The notes under the pieces: generated by a model | Databases searched by the model: none | Told to the model about the DNA's origin: nothing | What the model saw: only the letters and a program-made list of their open reading frames with translations | Part shown: one piece after another, positions 47,581-59,370 of the stretch | Numbering within the stretch: the stretch's first letter is position 1 | Layout of the letters: each line of letters starts with the position of its first letter | Position numbers and translations under genes: made by a program | NCBI GenBank assembly: GCA_036925085.1 | Contig: JAUPFP010000169.1 | Span: forward strand, 1 to 64,000 | DNA from: Brachycybe producta | Lineage: Eukaryota; Arthropoda; Diplopoda; Playtdesmida; Andrognathidae | DNA: 64,000 nt | Reading direction: 5' to 3'

Positions 47581-50500
47581 ATGACAAATTTAATAGTTAT
47601 TTTACTAAGTTTGTTAAGTTTTCATTCATTGCACGGATGTGAGTGGGATCATCAACCTTTGACACTTAAACTGGTTCAAGTAGTAAGTTTTTTTTTCTCC
47701 AATTTTACAAGAATAGGTTATTTTTTTTTTTTTAGAAAATATATGCAAATCAGAAAAAAGAACATATTCTTGTTTATTCTGTATTACTGTATTTTTCAGA
47801 AACAGACATTAGGAATAAAATTTCATGTGATTTTAGCAACTAATATTTTCAAAATGAATTATATCCTCCTTAAGTGGATTTCCAAATTTCGTGTGACAAT
47901 ATGTCAAATTTCGAAAAACTTCCAACTGTCAGAAACCTTTATTTGCATATTAATAAGGGGCGTACTATTAGTCTATCACCTATTACTCAAGTTTCAAAAT
48001 TCTAACATAAATCCTTTAATGTAACATAACATACTTTATTTCAAGTAGATGCCAAAAATTGTTGAAATTAAAAATATTTTTAATGATTTTCACCACGAAA
48101 AATGCTTTTTTTTTTGTGTACAGTCACCATCCTGTTTAGAGAGAAACTGGACACAAGACAAACTTAAAAAAACTAATAATTTCAAAGAACAATTAAAAAC
48201 TAGATTATTGTAACAGTGTGTGAAGCCCATGTTAAGGAACTCAGGTCAGAATCTTCTTTATTTTGGGCAGAAACCGCTTTAGATTTGGAGAAAATGTTGT
48301 ATTTTTTGGACTGATCTAATCTGGTGCTGAGGGACCGGTCTCCCAGATGTGTCACACTATCCAAAAGCTTGACTGGATAAGAGCTGGAGTGAACAAAAGC
48401 TGAAATGAACATTAACTAACTTGACTGAACGAAAGGCTAGAATATACAATGGCTAAAACTAGACTAGAGATTTACAGAACAATTAAAAGCTAAACTGTGC
48501 AAAAGCTGGACTGGACAAGAGCTTGACAGAACAATTAAAAGCTAGACTATACAAAAGCTGGACTGGGTAAGAGCTTGGCAGAACATTTCAGAGCTGGACT
48601 TGGCAAAACCTTGACTAGACAAGAACTTGATAGAACAATTGAGGGTGGTATTCTTAATGATAGCTTAGCCAAAGTTTGAGCTAAACTCTTGAACTTTATG
48701 GGTTTAGCTCAAACTTTGGCTAAGCAGTCATTAAGAATACCACCATAAGAGATAAGACTATACAAGAGCTGGACTGGGCAAGAGCTGGACTTTACAAATC
48801 CTGGAATGAACAAAAGCTGGACAAGAAAAGAGCTATACAAAATAATTAACAGCAAAATTTACTGCTAAAATATTTCAGCTACATGTCCACGGAGCTTGTT
48901 CTTTCGGTCCATCAGTTTCGAGCGAAGACAAACTAAAAAGCATTGAAACATCACAATTAACAAATGTAAGCCATATTGAAAATTGAAGCGTAGAATCAAA
49001 GCAAATGTTTAAAAAAATATGCACTTCTTTTAAATATACAATTTACAGGCAGCTAAACAAGAACAATACGCATTCGGAACTTATCTACGAGAGAAGTACA
49101 ATGATTTATTGGGCGATGTGTACAACCGAAGTCTGACGGTTGCTCGTAGTTCGGATTACGACAAAACACTGACCAGTGCCTACTGTGTCCTAGCCGGTCT
49201 CTTTCCACCGAAAGCGAAACAAATTTGGAATAAAGCTTTCAAATGGCAACCTATTCCTGTTCATACTGTGCCAAACCATCAAGATTATGTATTTTATAAT
49301 AGAAGTTGCAAAATATTGTGATGTTTTATTTTGAAAAATAACATAACAATGGGTGTTTTTAATAAAATTGAGTATCTGCTCATTGCTCAAGTTTTTAGAG
49401 CAGGTGCTCGCATTTGTGTGAATAAACAGGTGCTCTCTCATTGGTGTGAATAAAATGCGTGAGTAGATGTTTAAACTTGATAGCACATTTTTCATGTTGT
49501 AAGCACCTGCTCAAGTTGCGAGTATGTGCTTCATTTTTCATATGAATAAAAATGAGAAGATGCTCTACATTTTTTTTAATTGGTTAGAGACCAGTTTCAC
49601 GATGTGAGAGTGAGCACTTACATTGCCATAATAGGTGCTCCGTTTCTTTTAAAAAAAAACATTATTCATATGAAAATTGAGCACATACTCATTTTTTGAG
49701 CATCTACTCCGCTTCTATATTTGAGTAGCTACTGCTCAGAAAACGTTGAACTTTATTAATACCACCCATTGGTGCTTAGTTTTTCGTATAAATAAACATG
49801 AGCAGGTGCTCCAGATTTTGTGAATCGGCTAGGGGCCAAGTTTTATGTGAGAGTTACTCACATTGCCAGAGTAGGTGCTCCGTTTTCTTAAGGCAACTTT
49901 ATTCATATGAAAATTGAGGGCACATAAGTTATTTCTTGAGCTCCTACTCCACTTCTTTTTGAGTAGCTGCTCGTGAGTACCTGCTCAACTTTATTAATAC
50001 CACTCAAATAATATGTTTGCATTCCAATAGTTGCTCGACATAAATTCGCACTGCGAATTGTATAATCAACTATACAGTCAACTAAAACTAGGAAAAAATG
50101 AAATGGTAAATTTTCTAACAAAAAAAAAAACAGAATTATATATATATTAAGCCAGGTCTGTTTGTGTGGTTGTGTGTGTGTGTGTGTGTCACAAAAAACC
50201 TTGAAGCGCGTCGAAATTCATATAAATTTAAATGAATAAATGAACCGCTTTTTTTCTCAAGGTCAACTATATGACCATGATATTAAATAGGAGGGGGGGG
50301 AAGGTTGGAAAGTGTCGAGGGGGGAGAGAAACGTGGAGGGGGAAAAAGTGGAAAGGGGGAAACTGAAATGAAAGGAGTAAAAAAAGGAAAAAAAAAAACG
50401 ACGCACATGCGTACAATTGCCTGTGAATTTTGCTCCCGTCATTTATGACGGGTTACCCCACTAGTAAAATAATAAATGTGATTCTTTTTGTTGATAATGA

Positions 50501-50963
50501 CATATAGCTATGGACTGTATCTTTCAAAATATAATTATAGTCGTTAATAAAAGAAACAGTGTTAAAAACACATAGTCATAATAATTAACTGCAACATCTG
50601 ATAACCTTAAAAAATGAGACCAGCCAACCTCGTAGATATTAAACACTAGTGGGGTAACTCGTCATAAATGACGGGAGCAAAATTCACAGGCAATTGTGCG
50701 CATGCGCGTCGTTTTTTCCCTTTTTTACTCCTTTCATTTCAATTTCAGTCACCCCCTCCCACTTTTTTCCCCCTCCACGTTTCTCTCTCTCCCCTCTACA
50801 CTTTCCAACCTTTTCCCCCTCTCCAATTTAATATCAATGGGGTTCTTGGATGGGAAGGGTGCAACATATAGTTGACCTTGAGAAAAAAAGCGGTTCATTT
50901 ATTCATTTAAATTTATATAAATTCCGACGTGCTTCAAGGTTGTACAGCGTTATCACAGACAGA

Positions 50964-50998
<35 letters not shown>

Positions 50999-53900
50999 CT
51001 GGCTTAATATATATATAATTTTATTGCTTTATAGCATTTTATACTGATTTTTTAAATATTTTTTGACCATTGTTAACAACTAAGTATATTCATCAATTTT
51101 TAAACTTTAAAGTTTAACTTTAAATTTTTTTTTTAAAAAATGAAAAAGATAAAAATTAATAATATTTTTTTTTTCTATTTTTCCCTTAGGAATTTACAGA
51201 TTATTTAAAGAACATAATTGAACGAGAAACCATAGGATTAAAAGAAATGGGATTTATTGCTGAATACTTAACTTATTCAGTAATTATTCTAATCAATTTT
51301 AAGCTTTTTTTTTTTAAAAAAAAAGTAAACCCGGCGATTAAATTTAATTTTCAATTTTGGTTTAGAAAAACTTTAGCTCGGACATTCTCCAATGGGCCAA
51401 TGAAAATGGACATTCTGTTGCAGATTTAGCCAAAAAGGCAATTCGAAAATTGTTCGAAACTCAAAAATTACAATTTCTAAAAAGTGGTGGGTAAAAAAAA
51501 AGAGTAATTTCAATTTAAAAAAGGCAAATAAAATTTGAAAGTGTTTTTAAAAATTAGAAGGGTAAGCTCAATCACATTAGGATATTTTTCCAATATTAAG
51601 ATTTTTCAAAATAAACTTTTTATGTGAGTTTCAAAACGCCCCAAATCTTAAGCAGACATGTTAAATTTTGTCTATAAAAGGTTTATTTTGAAAGATATCA
51701 ATATGAAAATACTCTCAAGTAATTGAGCTACCCTTCTAGTTCCTAAAACACTTTCTAGTTTCTTTTAATTTTGCTACTGAAAGACAGACTGTTCCATAAA
51801 CCATCTTCAGGTAATTTTAAAGCGTAAACATCACTCGAACTTTGATTATTCTTGTCTTTCCGAACGGAAAAATTAAAAGAAACTAGGTAGTGTTTTAGAA
51901 ACTAGAAGGGTAGCTCAATCACATTCGGGTAGTTTTCAATGTTGATATCTTTCAAAATAAACTTTTTATGCGAGTTTGAATATGACTCAACTTTAAGCAG
52001 ACGATATGTTACATTTTTGTCTATAAAAGTTTTTATTTTGAAAGATATCAACGTGAAAATACTATTAAGTGATTCACAGTTGCCGTTCTAGTCTCTAACC
52101 TACTTTTTAATTTCTCTTTAGTGTTGCTTCTGAAACGCAGAGTTCGAAAAGCAACTGTTCATAAAACATAACTGAAAATATTATTGAAACATGCTTTTCC
52201 AAAACGTTGTCCTTCACTTCAAAGTACAAAAACGTTGTAAATGCCAACATGCAACATATGTGCTGACAAGTTGTCACTATAGTGACATTGTCGACATTTA
52301 CAACCGTATTACAGTCACTAAGTGACTGGCCATGTTGCCACTCGAATTACTATTGGCTGTTACAACGTTATGACTTGCAAAACAATTCTACTTCAGTTTT
52401 TTTTTACCACTAAAGCCTCGTTTTCACGATGGTAGTTTTCACGATAGTTGCTGTCATAAGAGTAGCAACTATCGCTAGAACTATCATCGTGCAGACCACA
52501 TGATAGTCACTATTGCACTGTTGCGATAGCACTATCACACTATCTCGTTTGACTAGATATTTGATAGTACTATTGCGACAGTGATAGTTGTTGAGTGACC
52601 AATTATAGGGAAATATTCACTTTGTAGGGAAATTTGGCTTCTGGAGGGGGAGAGAGAGAGAGAGACAACACTGTTGTTGACTCAATGATATCTGTGAAGT
52701 AGACGTCACACTGTCATGTGACAGACAACTATCACGTTATTTCAAGACATGGTAGACAGTTGCTATCGTGAAAGTGAACTATCGCAACTTTCATGACAGC
52801 TACTCTGACTATCGCCGTGAAAACGAGGCTTAAGAACAGCACTTTTGTGACAAGGAAATTTCCCTGCAAAAAAACATGGCGTTTACAACCCATTTTCGAT
52901 TAAAAACGTATTTTACCCTAATGTGGCATTTACAACGTTATGGAAATGCAAGCCTTGATTAATTTTTTTTCACAATTTTTTTTTTAAAGTTAATTTAAAT
53001 TTTAAAAACTTAACAAAAGAAATTAGAAAATTCTTGAAAATAAACTTTTTATGCAGTTTATTTTTTAAAATTCCAATTTTATCTTTGTAAACTACTATAA
53101 AAAAACGTTTAAATTAAAAAACCATCATCATAAAATTATTACTTAATTCATTATCTATTTAAAAAAAAAGGCAAATTAAGCATCAAAGTTCAATCAAACA
53201 ATATCGGTAATTTATGGGCAACATAATTATGAAACTAGAAAAATTACAACATTTTTAAAATGTTGCTTAAAATAAAGCTAAGCTAAATTACAACATTTGT
53301 GCTGTATTATAATTTAAAAAAAAAAATCCAGTTACAACTTTCTAAAATGTTGCTTAAAATAAAGCTAAGCTTAAAACAGCACAAGACAAGACTAGTCCTA
53401 TATTGAGTCTACACAGAATTTGAAACTGAATTCGTTATTATATAATTTTAAAGTTGCTTCTAAAATATTGTTGATTAAAATAAAACAAAACTTTAAAAAA
53501 TAATACAGAACTCAATATAGTGAGTCTATCGAGTTTTTATGTTTAAATCCATTTAAAGCTTACCTTTACCTCAAAGCAACGTTTTAAAATACGACCGGAT
53601 ATATTTTTTTTTTATAAATCTACCATAAAATAATTTAAATAAATGTAAGACTTGGGTATAAAATATAGACATATATTAATATTTTGTCTATTCAAATTTC
53701 GCAAATGATTTAATTACATTTATGTATATTGCAAGAGTTCCTTACACAATTATAGCTGCCAAAATTACAAGCATTGTTTATATGAAGGACTTCGAAATCA
53801 TATTTTACGGGTTTTCTTTTTTCATTTCTTCATATTTTGTAATATTTTATAACTTTTATGAGATTCTTGCCAGAACTTTATCTGATACCGTTGGACTAAT

Positions 53901-56900
53901 TTGTTTTTAGTCGCTTTGGTTTTTTTTAATAACTTAATTGAATATTAATTCAATAAAGGTTATTAAAGAAAATTAAGTCTAGAATTACAAGAATAACTCT
54001 GCAAACAACCTACAACAGCGAGTGTTTTGATCAAATTTGCAATCAAAATTGCGCTTTTGCTTGAAATCAGGAACTGGCGCTTTATTCAAGCTTAAGATTA
54101 CTGTTTGAACTTGAGCAAGATCTTGTGTCTTGCTAAAGCAAGTTATAAGCATATTGCTTGTATTCAGCAATAGCTTGTGCTTTGCTCAAGATAAAGATTG
54201 TAGCTTGAATTCAGTTCAGCTTCTGTTCTACTCAACTTCAACTGAATTATTATTCTAACCAAGCGCAAATTGTGTTTTAGTCCAGCTATTATTGATTGAT
54301 TTCAGCAAAAAACTTGTAATTTCGACTAAAGTTTATTCATTGAACTCAAGTCTCAAAGAGTCCAACTGCTCTTCTGCTGAACCAAGCACAAATTTTGTTT
54401 TATTCAAGCTTAAAACTTATTGTTTAAACTGAAGAAAATCTTGTGTTATGTTATGTTATTGCTTGAATTCAGCCTATTGTGTTTTACGCAAGCTTTTTTT
54501 ATATGGGTTTCGAAATTCATGAAGCCTTTGATTGATAAGTAGTAAACCTTTTACGGCTTACAATCATCAAGGTTTCTTAAAAGCACCTTATAATTCAGAT
54601 GCAGCTAAAGGAGTGCGTTCAATCACTAAGCTTTAAATTAAGCTGCTCAAGTAGCTTTCAAAGTATGAGGCAAAGTTAATGTAAAAATCAAACATCCATC
54701 CCATTTTTTTTTTGCAATAAAAGACGCTTCATACATTAAAGCACCTTTCGCAGCTTCAAATTGGGCTTAGAAACTGAACCCCTTGCATTGATTCCAATGT
54801 ATTTTTATAAAATTATCTTAAAAGGTATGTTCTTGAAGGAAATCATTGGCAATATTCAAAGAAAACTGAACTCTTCGGATCCTTTTGACAATGACAAAAG
54901 GTTGTTTCTTTATACTTCGGTAAGAAATCCATTGCTAATTCTAAAATTTAAAATAATTCATATTTTAATATATATTTTTTTCTTTGTTACAAAATTAGAA
55001 TGATCTGCTTCTGTATGCATTCACATCTCTGTTAAATTTAACAAATGGGGCAGAAATCCAGATTAACGACAAATCAGCTTTAATTATAGAATTACTTCAA
55101 GCCTCGAATGAAACACTTTTCATAAAGGTATAAATAAGAAAACAAAATCTGATTTTATCCAAATCAATACAGATTTTTAAGGTTTAAGGCCCTGTTTCCA
55201 CTTGACGAAAATCGAGGGTAAAAAGTAGGTTCAAAGTATAAAGTTGAATAATTTCAAGTTTTCAACTAGTTTGAATTTGTTTTTTGTTTTTTTAACTTTG
55301 TGAGCTTCTATTATTCAGTATTTCAGGTAATTTAATGTAATTTAATGCATTTTAATTATATTTAAATATCGAAGGTTCTTTTTTCTCTCATGTTCGTCGT
55401 CGCGCTACCTTCGTCTTTGCCGATCAACAATTTTAACTAGCTTTTGACGACTTTCGGGTTGCCGAAAGCTATCCGAACGAGATCTTCGTTTCTCGCTTAC
55501 TCTAGCTGCTGACTCCGCAATCTATATTTGGAGGCAAAATAAGACAAACGTGAGTCAAGATTCCCAATTTATTGTGACGACCTGAAAAATATGTTTTCAG
55601 GGTGTCACAACACTTATTTCAATCGAAATATTGACAAGAAATGACAATTTAAGGTTTAGTTAAAGTGGTAGGGCGATAGGGGTTTTCCCCGCTTCAATTG
55701 ACCTAACGTCATAAAGCAAACCAAAATACTGAGAAGGCAGGCCACATTTGCTCTCTCATCTTGAATAGCTTTTCTCCTAATAGTGATATTATTTGGATAA
55801 CAGACCATAAATAAGCTGTCATTTTCTCCAGTTTAAATCTTCACTGTTTAATAATTTGTGTCAAGTGGAAACAGGGCTTCATCTGTTCACTTTATTTAAT
55901 ATCAGAAATATCTTTGCAGTTTCTTTATCGTAACGACACGACAGGAATAACTAAAGTGTTACAAGTACTGGGATGCGAGGCCTTTTGTCAATGGGAAAAG
56001 TTTTTAAAACTTACGAAACAATTCATGTCAAAAGATATCGCAAATGAATGCAAGTCAAACGCTTTGACTGAATTTCATGGAAGTGATAACACGGCAAAAG
56101 GCAACTCAGATTTCATTCTTTCTTCTTCTTACTTTTCGTAAAATTTGTTAAAATATTTTAAATTTTAATAATTTAGAGAGAAAAAAACAACAAGATTTTT
56201 GTATATAATTATAAAATTTATATTAAAATTGATGAAGTTCAAAATTTTATAACTTTTTTTTATATTACTAAACTTCAAATTTAATAAATACACGTTTTAT
56301 AAAAATAACGTTTCATAAAAATTTTATTTTAAAAAAATTCATAATTTTCTAAAAATTATCTTTTATAAAATTTATTTTCTAAAATTTATTCATTCAAATA
56401 TAATTCAGAATTTGGTAAAAAAAAAATTATACTTTATAAAAGTTCAAGATTTCACAAACTTTACTTCTATTGAATAAAATTCAAAATTGTATAAAATTTA
56501 TTAGAAAATTCAAAATTTCATAAAAATTTATTGTTTCTATTAAATAAAATTCATTATTTCAGAAAAATTATAATTGGTAAATGTAAATTGTAAATCTGTA
56601 TAATGTCGAACTTTATAAAACTATGATTTTTTTTAAAATATAAATTTTATAAAATTATGAATTTTTTAAAAAATATAAATTTTATAAAATTACGAATTTT
56701 TTAAAATATAATTCTTTTTTTTTATAAAATTATGAATTTTAAAATATAAATTTTATAAAATTACGAATTTTTTAAATATAAATTTTCGAAAATTATGAAT
56801 TTTTCAAAATATAAATTTTATAAAACTATGATTTTTTTAAAATTGTTTTATAAAATTATGAATTTTTTATAATATAAATTTTATAAAATATAAAATTCAA

Positions 56901-57405
56901 ATTTTATAAAATATAAAATTCAAATTTTATAAAATATAAAATTCAAATTTTATAAAATATAAAATTCAAGTTTTATAAAATATAAAATTCAAGTTTTAGA
57001 AAATTATAAAATTTAAATATTTTTAAACTTAAAAAAAATGTATGGTTTCTATTGAATAAATAAAATAAAAAATGTATTTCTTTAGAAAAATCAAAACTTT
57101 CATAAAATTAATTTTTCTCATTGAATATAAATAATTCAGGAATTAAATAAGAGGTAGATATCTTTATAAAATTCAACATTTCAAAAATTACATTCACAGA
57201 AAATTGTTTTAATTTAAAAAAAAAATCCTTTTAAAATATTTGTCATAAATTTTTTGCAGGTTCTCCATTGGATTTTCGACTTATCACTTTTGCGGGAACC
57301 GCTGCCGTCGTAACGATAGGAATCATGGCTGCAGTTTATAGCGTATTACGCAAAAGAAATCGTAACATTTTACGAATTCGAAGCAACTACACAGAAATAA
57401 AATAA
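47581..57405 (+). CDS. Histidine acid phosphatase-like pseudoenzyme with C-terminal membrane anchor
   Basis: Exons 47581-47682, 48879-48965, 49049-about 49288 (or stop at 49321), 51190-51279, 51366-51486, 54825-54919, 54999-55127, 55920-56082, 57260-57405. Exon sizes mirror the minus-strand paralogue (exon 4 is 90 bp in both). The signal peptide is residues 1-19. Compared with human prostatic acid phosphatase, Arg11, Arg15, Arg79 and His257 are Val, Cys, Lys and Asn (motifs LHVHGACS, SSDYDKTL, YTSNDLL); only His12 and Asp258 remain, so catalysis is unlikely. The last exon gives a membrane segment (LITFAGTAAVVTIGIMAAVY) and a tail ending NYTEIK, a YxxphI motif as in lysosomal acid phosphatase. 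Exon 3 reads into TGA at 49319; about 22 family codons and the donor are gone. A GTATTT at 49289 is the nearest phase-matching donor and would give 390 residues. Reading past the exon 8 donor gives a short soluble form ending at 56141. It may be a pseudoenzyme or a decaying gene. Confidence 0.75.
48390..48860. repeat. Degenerate AAAGCTGGACTGGACAAGAG repeat
   Basis: Many imperfect copies of AGCTGGACT, ACAAGAGCTT and GAACAATTAAAAGCTAGAC fill intron 1 of the pseudoenzyme gene. Similar words occur at 29325-29465 in the CD36-family gene. A foldback at 48643-48744 lies within it. Confidence 0.7.
48643..48744. mobile_element. Short foldback MITE
   Basis: Near-perfect 100-bp hairpin: GGTGGTATTCTTAATGA and TCATTAAGAATACCACC, then TTAGCCAAAGTTTGAGCTAA and its inverse. 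Low divergence suggests a recent copy. Confidence 0.8.
49350..50006. mobile_element. TIR element with GAGCAGGTGCTC words, beside the cut exon
   Basis: The left end GGGTGTTTTTAATAAAATTG mirrors CTTTATTAATACCACCCATT near 49770, and a second partial unit runs to TTTATTAATACCACTC near 50006. It starts about 30 bp after the TGA in exon 3 of the pseudoenzyme gene. Related words occur at 26820-27000. Confidence 0.65.
50137..50464 (+). mobile_element. Helentron/Helitron-like element, copy 4 (short form)
   Basis: Starts TATATATATTAAGCCAGGTC, ends with the CCCGTCATTTATGACGGG hairpin and CTAG. The inner foldback is absent: ATGCGTACAATTGCCTGTGA joins the two sides directly. Confidence 0.8.
50646..51018 (-). 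mobile_element. Helentron/Helitron-like element, copy 5 (short form)
   Basis: Reverse orientation: CTAGTGGGGTAACTCGTCAT to CAGACCTGGCTTAATATATA. Tail-to-tail with copy 4, 181 bp apart. It has the same internal junction as copies 2 and 4. Confidence 0.8.
51545..52165. repeat. Dispersed palindromic repeat, copy 2
   Basis: Several inverted units with AGAAGGGTAGCTCAATCACA, AAATAAACTTTTTATGCGAG and the inverse ATTGAGCTACCCTTCTAG, as at 35180-35925. Family unknown. Confidence 0.6.
52193..52953. mobile_element. Foldback element with AACGTTGTAAATGCC arms, split by a nested MITE
   Basis: The left arm GCTTTTCCAAAACGTTGT mirrors AACGTTATGGAAATGCAAGC on the right, with palindromic inner words (GTCACTATAGTGAC). 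The MITE 52414-52830 is inserted in it. Confidence 0.6.
52414..52830. mobile_element. TAA-flanked Harbinger-like foldback MITE
   Basis: Ends AGCCTCGTTTTCACG and CGTGAAAACGAGGCT are inverse copies. TAA flanks both sides (52411-52413 and 52831-52833). Internal ACTATCG/CGATAGT words repeat. No transposase. Confidence 0.8.
52954..54824. other. Intron 5 of the pseudoenzyme gene, no further gene
   Basis: AT-rich. A repeated phrase TTGCTTAAAATAAAGCTAAG occurs at about 53262 and 53344. The part 54030-54480 repeats CTTGTGTTTTGCTCAAGCTT-like words. A 62-codon frame at 53722-53910 has no family features. Confidence 0.5.
55186..55879. mobile_element. Element with AAGGCCCTGTTTCCACTTG ends
   Basis: AAGGCCCTGTTTCCACTTGA and TCAAGTGGAAACAGGGCTT are inverted ends of a roughly 690-bp element in intron 7 of the pseudoenzyme gene. 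Its end is only 41 bp before exon 8. The terminus resembles 39429 and 63933. No transposase. Confidence 0.75.
56590..57000. repeat. AT-rich tandem repeats
   Basis: Units like ATAAATTTTATAAAATTATG, then about five copies of a 23-bp unit AAAATATAAAATTCAAATTT in intron 8 of the pseudoenzyme gene. Confidence 0.85.
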
Positions 57406-57417
57406 CTATAAATGTAA

Positions 57418-57423
57418 AATAAA
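57418..57423 (+). terminator. AATAAA polyadenylation signal of the pseudoenzyme gene
   Basis: AATAAA 12 bp after the stop codon, with a second CAATAAAAAC at about 57479. Confidence 0.6.
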
Positions 57424-57706
57424 ACTTCTGTATGTACTATTGATATTCCATCTACTGTTGTAATTAGTGTAACCTAATCAATAAAAACTATTAAGTGTTT
57501 TTATAGAACACCCAACACGAAAAAAAAAATAATTCTGAGAAAATACCGATAAACCTACATATAATATGATAAAACTTTGCACGGCTTTTAAAATAAATTA
57601 TTATTCCTAAAACTGACCAAATTTCCAGCAGACAGAAAAAAATCCATTAATACTTATTCAATTTCGAGAACCTTGTGGCAGAGAGAAACAATTCCCAATC
57701 AAAAGA

Positions 57707-57915
57707 CAGGCATTTAGAAATCGGGACGAACACAAGTTGGCTCCGCCCTTTTTATGACGAATACAAACACATCTTCTAATTGGTTGGTTATGTAGTCTGA
57801 TATCACATGCTCCGCCCTTTTCAACGTCGAACCACACAACAAACCAATTACAAGTTGCCGGTCGTCATAAAAAGGGCGGAGCCAACTTGTGTTCGTCCCG
57901 ATTTCTAAATGCCTG
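57707..57915. mobile_element. Foldback element, Mutator-like, TIR subfamily B, copy 2
   Basis: The arms CAGGCATTTAGAAATCGGGA and TCCCGATTTCTAAATGCCTG are perfect inverses for at least 20 bp. The flanks AATCAAAAGA and TATCACAAGA agree at 8 of 10 positions. Confidence 0.8.
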
Positions 57916-58285
57916 TATCACAAGAGGTTGTCACTGAGACGAGGTGCAGACATCATCGTGTGAGTTTTTAACATCGACTATTATTTTTGACCAACCTTGT
58001 AGGTGTTGATTTCTATAGCTCGTTTCTTCTCTGTATCGCGCGGTGCCCGCACGGAGAAGATTCAAGCTATAGAAAGAGTTGGATGGAGTTGGATTACGAT
58101 CATCCTCCTGCATGGGGATGAAATCGATGCAGAAGGATGGTGGCCATCCTTCTCTCCGTCGACACTGATATGCATCTTCCCTCGTGGTGATTACCATTCT
58201 TGAAGACGCTGTAGCTGCTTCAGGACCGTATGTCTCCTGCCTTATGGTGTCTCCGGCCTCTGTAGAGAAGTTAGTAGTTACCGAA
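57916..58285 (-). mobile_element. LTR-like fossil, copy 3 (partial)
   Basis: Reverse-strand match to the downstream part of copies 1 and 2 (GGCCGGAGACACCATAAGG onward). The TGTAACACCC part is absent. It looks broken; family unresolved. Confidence 0.5.
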
Positions 58286-58288
58286 CAT

Positions 58289-58509
58289 AAGAGGTCTGTT
58301 ATTTTAACAGGCAGTTGGATCCAGCATATACTAATCGTTTACCCCGCCCTTTTACAAGTGTCAGACTAAATATCAACCAATTAGAAATCCCGGTTCCTCT
58401 ATCCTCATGCCAACAGATGGCGCTGATACTCATAAGATGGCTGCAAAAGGGCGGTGCAAACGAATAGTATGTGCTGGATCCAACTGCCTGTTAAAATAAC
58501 AGACCTCTT
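58289..58509. mobile_element. Foldback MITE, TIR subfamily D, inserted in a LINE
   Basis: The arms AAGAGGTCTGTTATTTTAAC plus CAGGCAGTTGGATCC mirror the right side exactly. It shares CCGCCCTTTT and CAACCAATTAGAA with the Mutator-like foldbacks. It interrupts the LINE frame on its right. Confidence 0.75.
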
Positions 58510-58745
58510 TTACATTTTCTTTACAATATTTCAACGCCCTTTGTACGAACTGCATTCTTTGATTGGCTTTGCTAACTGCGTTCGTTATATGTTCCTTCCA
58601 AAAAAAATCTTTGGAGAGAGTTAAACCAAGATATTTAAAAGTATCCACGTGATCCAACAGATTAACAACAAATACATAGTCTGCCTCATTTAGATTACGT
58701 TTACGGGAGCCATGCATTTACTACCTGAGGTTGCTACAACCGGGT
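58510..58745 (-). mobile_element. LINE reverse transcriptase fragment (Jockey/CR1-like)
   Basis: The minus strand encodes VDTFKYLGLTLSKDFFWKEH and SKANQRMQFVQRALK, the conserved end of the non-LTR reverse transcriptase thumb region. The frame is open for about 75 residues and is then cut by the foldback at 58509. Confidence 0.85.
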
Positions 58746-58837
58746 TTGACTGTATTTGAAAAAATATATTCATCCAAACATTAGTCAGTTCTGAATTTGA
58801 ATAAATAATAAATAATTTTCGTAAATAAATATATTAT

Positions 58838-59369
58838 TATATATATAATATCCCAGGTCTGTCCGTGTGTGTGGGTGTCTTTCCTCTAACGCTGGACAAA
58901 CACCTTTGTCAGAACTTATATAAATTTGAATAAATGAAGTGCTTTTTTTTTCTCAAGGTCAACTATTTGTTGCACCCTTCCCATCAAAGAAGCCCATGAT
59001 ATTAAATTGGAAAGGGGAAAAGGTTTATAAAGTGTAGAGGGGGGAGAGAGAAACGTGGAGGGAGGAAAAAAGGTGGAGGGGGTGACTGAAATTGAAATGA
59101 AAGGAGTAAAAAAGGAACAAAGGATGCGCATGCGCCACCAGAAAAAGGGGAGGGGATAATAGTAGCAAAATTAAACTACAGTTTATCACGGGCAATTGTG
59201 CCCAGCATTAGAATTTTTTTTGCTCCGCCCTTTTATGAACGTCATCAATTTCTAATTGGTTTGTTATTTGGTCTGATGTCATAAAAGGGCAGAGGAAAAG
59301 AGATTCTAATGCTGGGCACAATTGCCTATGAATTTTGCTACCGTCATTTATGACGGGTTACCCCACTAG
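58838..59369 (+). mobile_element. Helentron/Helitron-like element, copy 6 (long form)
   Basis: Starts ATATATAATATCCCAGGTCT, carries the inner foldback (about 59190-59330), and ends with the hairpin CCGTCATTTATGACGG and CTAG at 59366-59369. Copy 7 begins one base later. Confidence 0.8.
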
Positions 59370-59370
59370 T

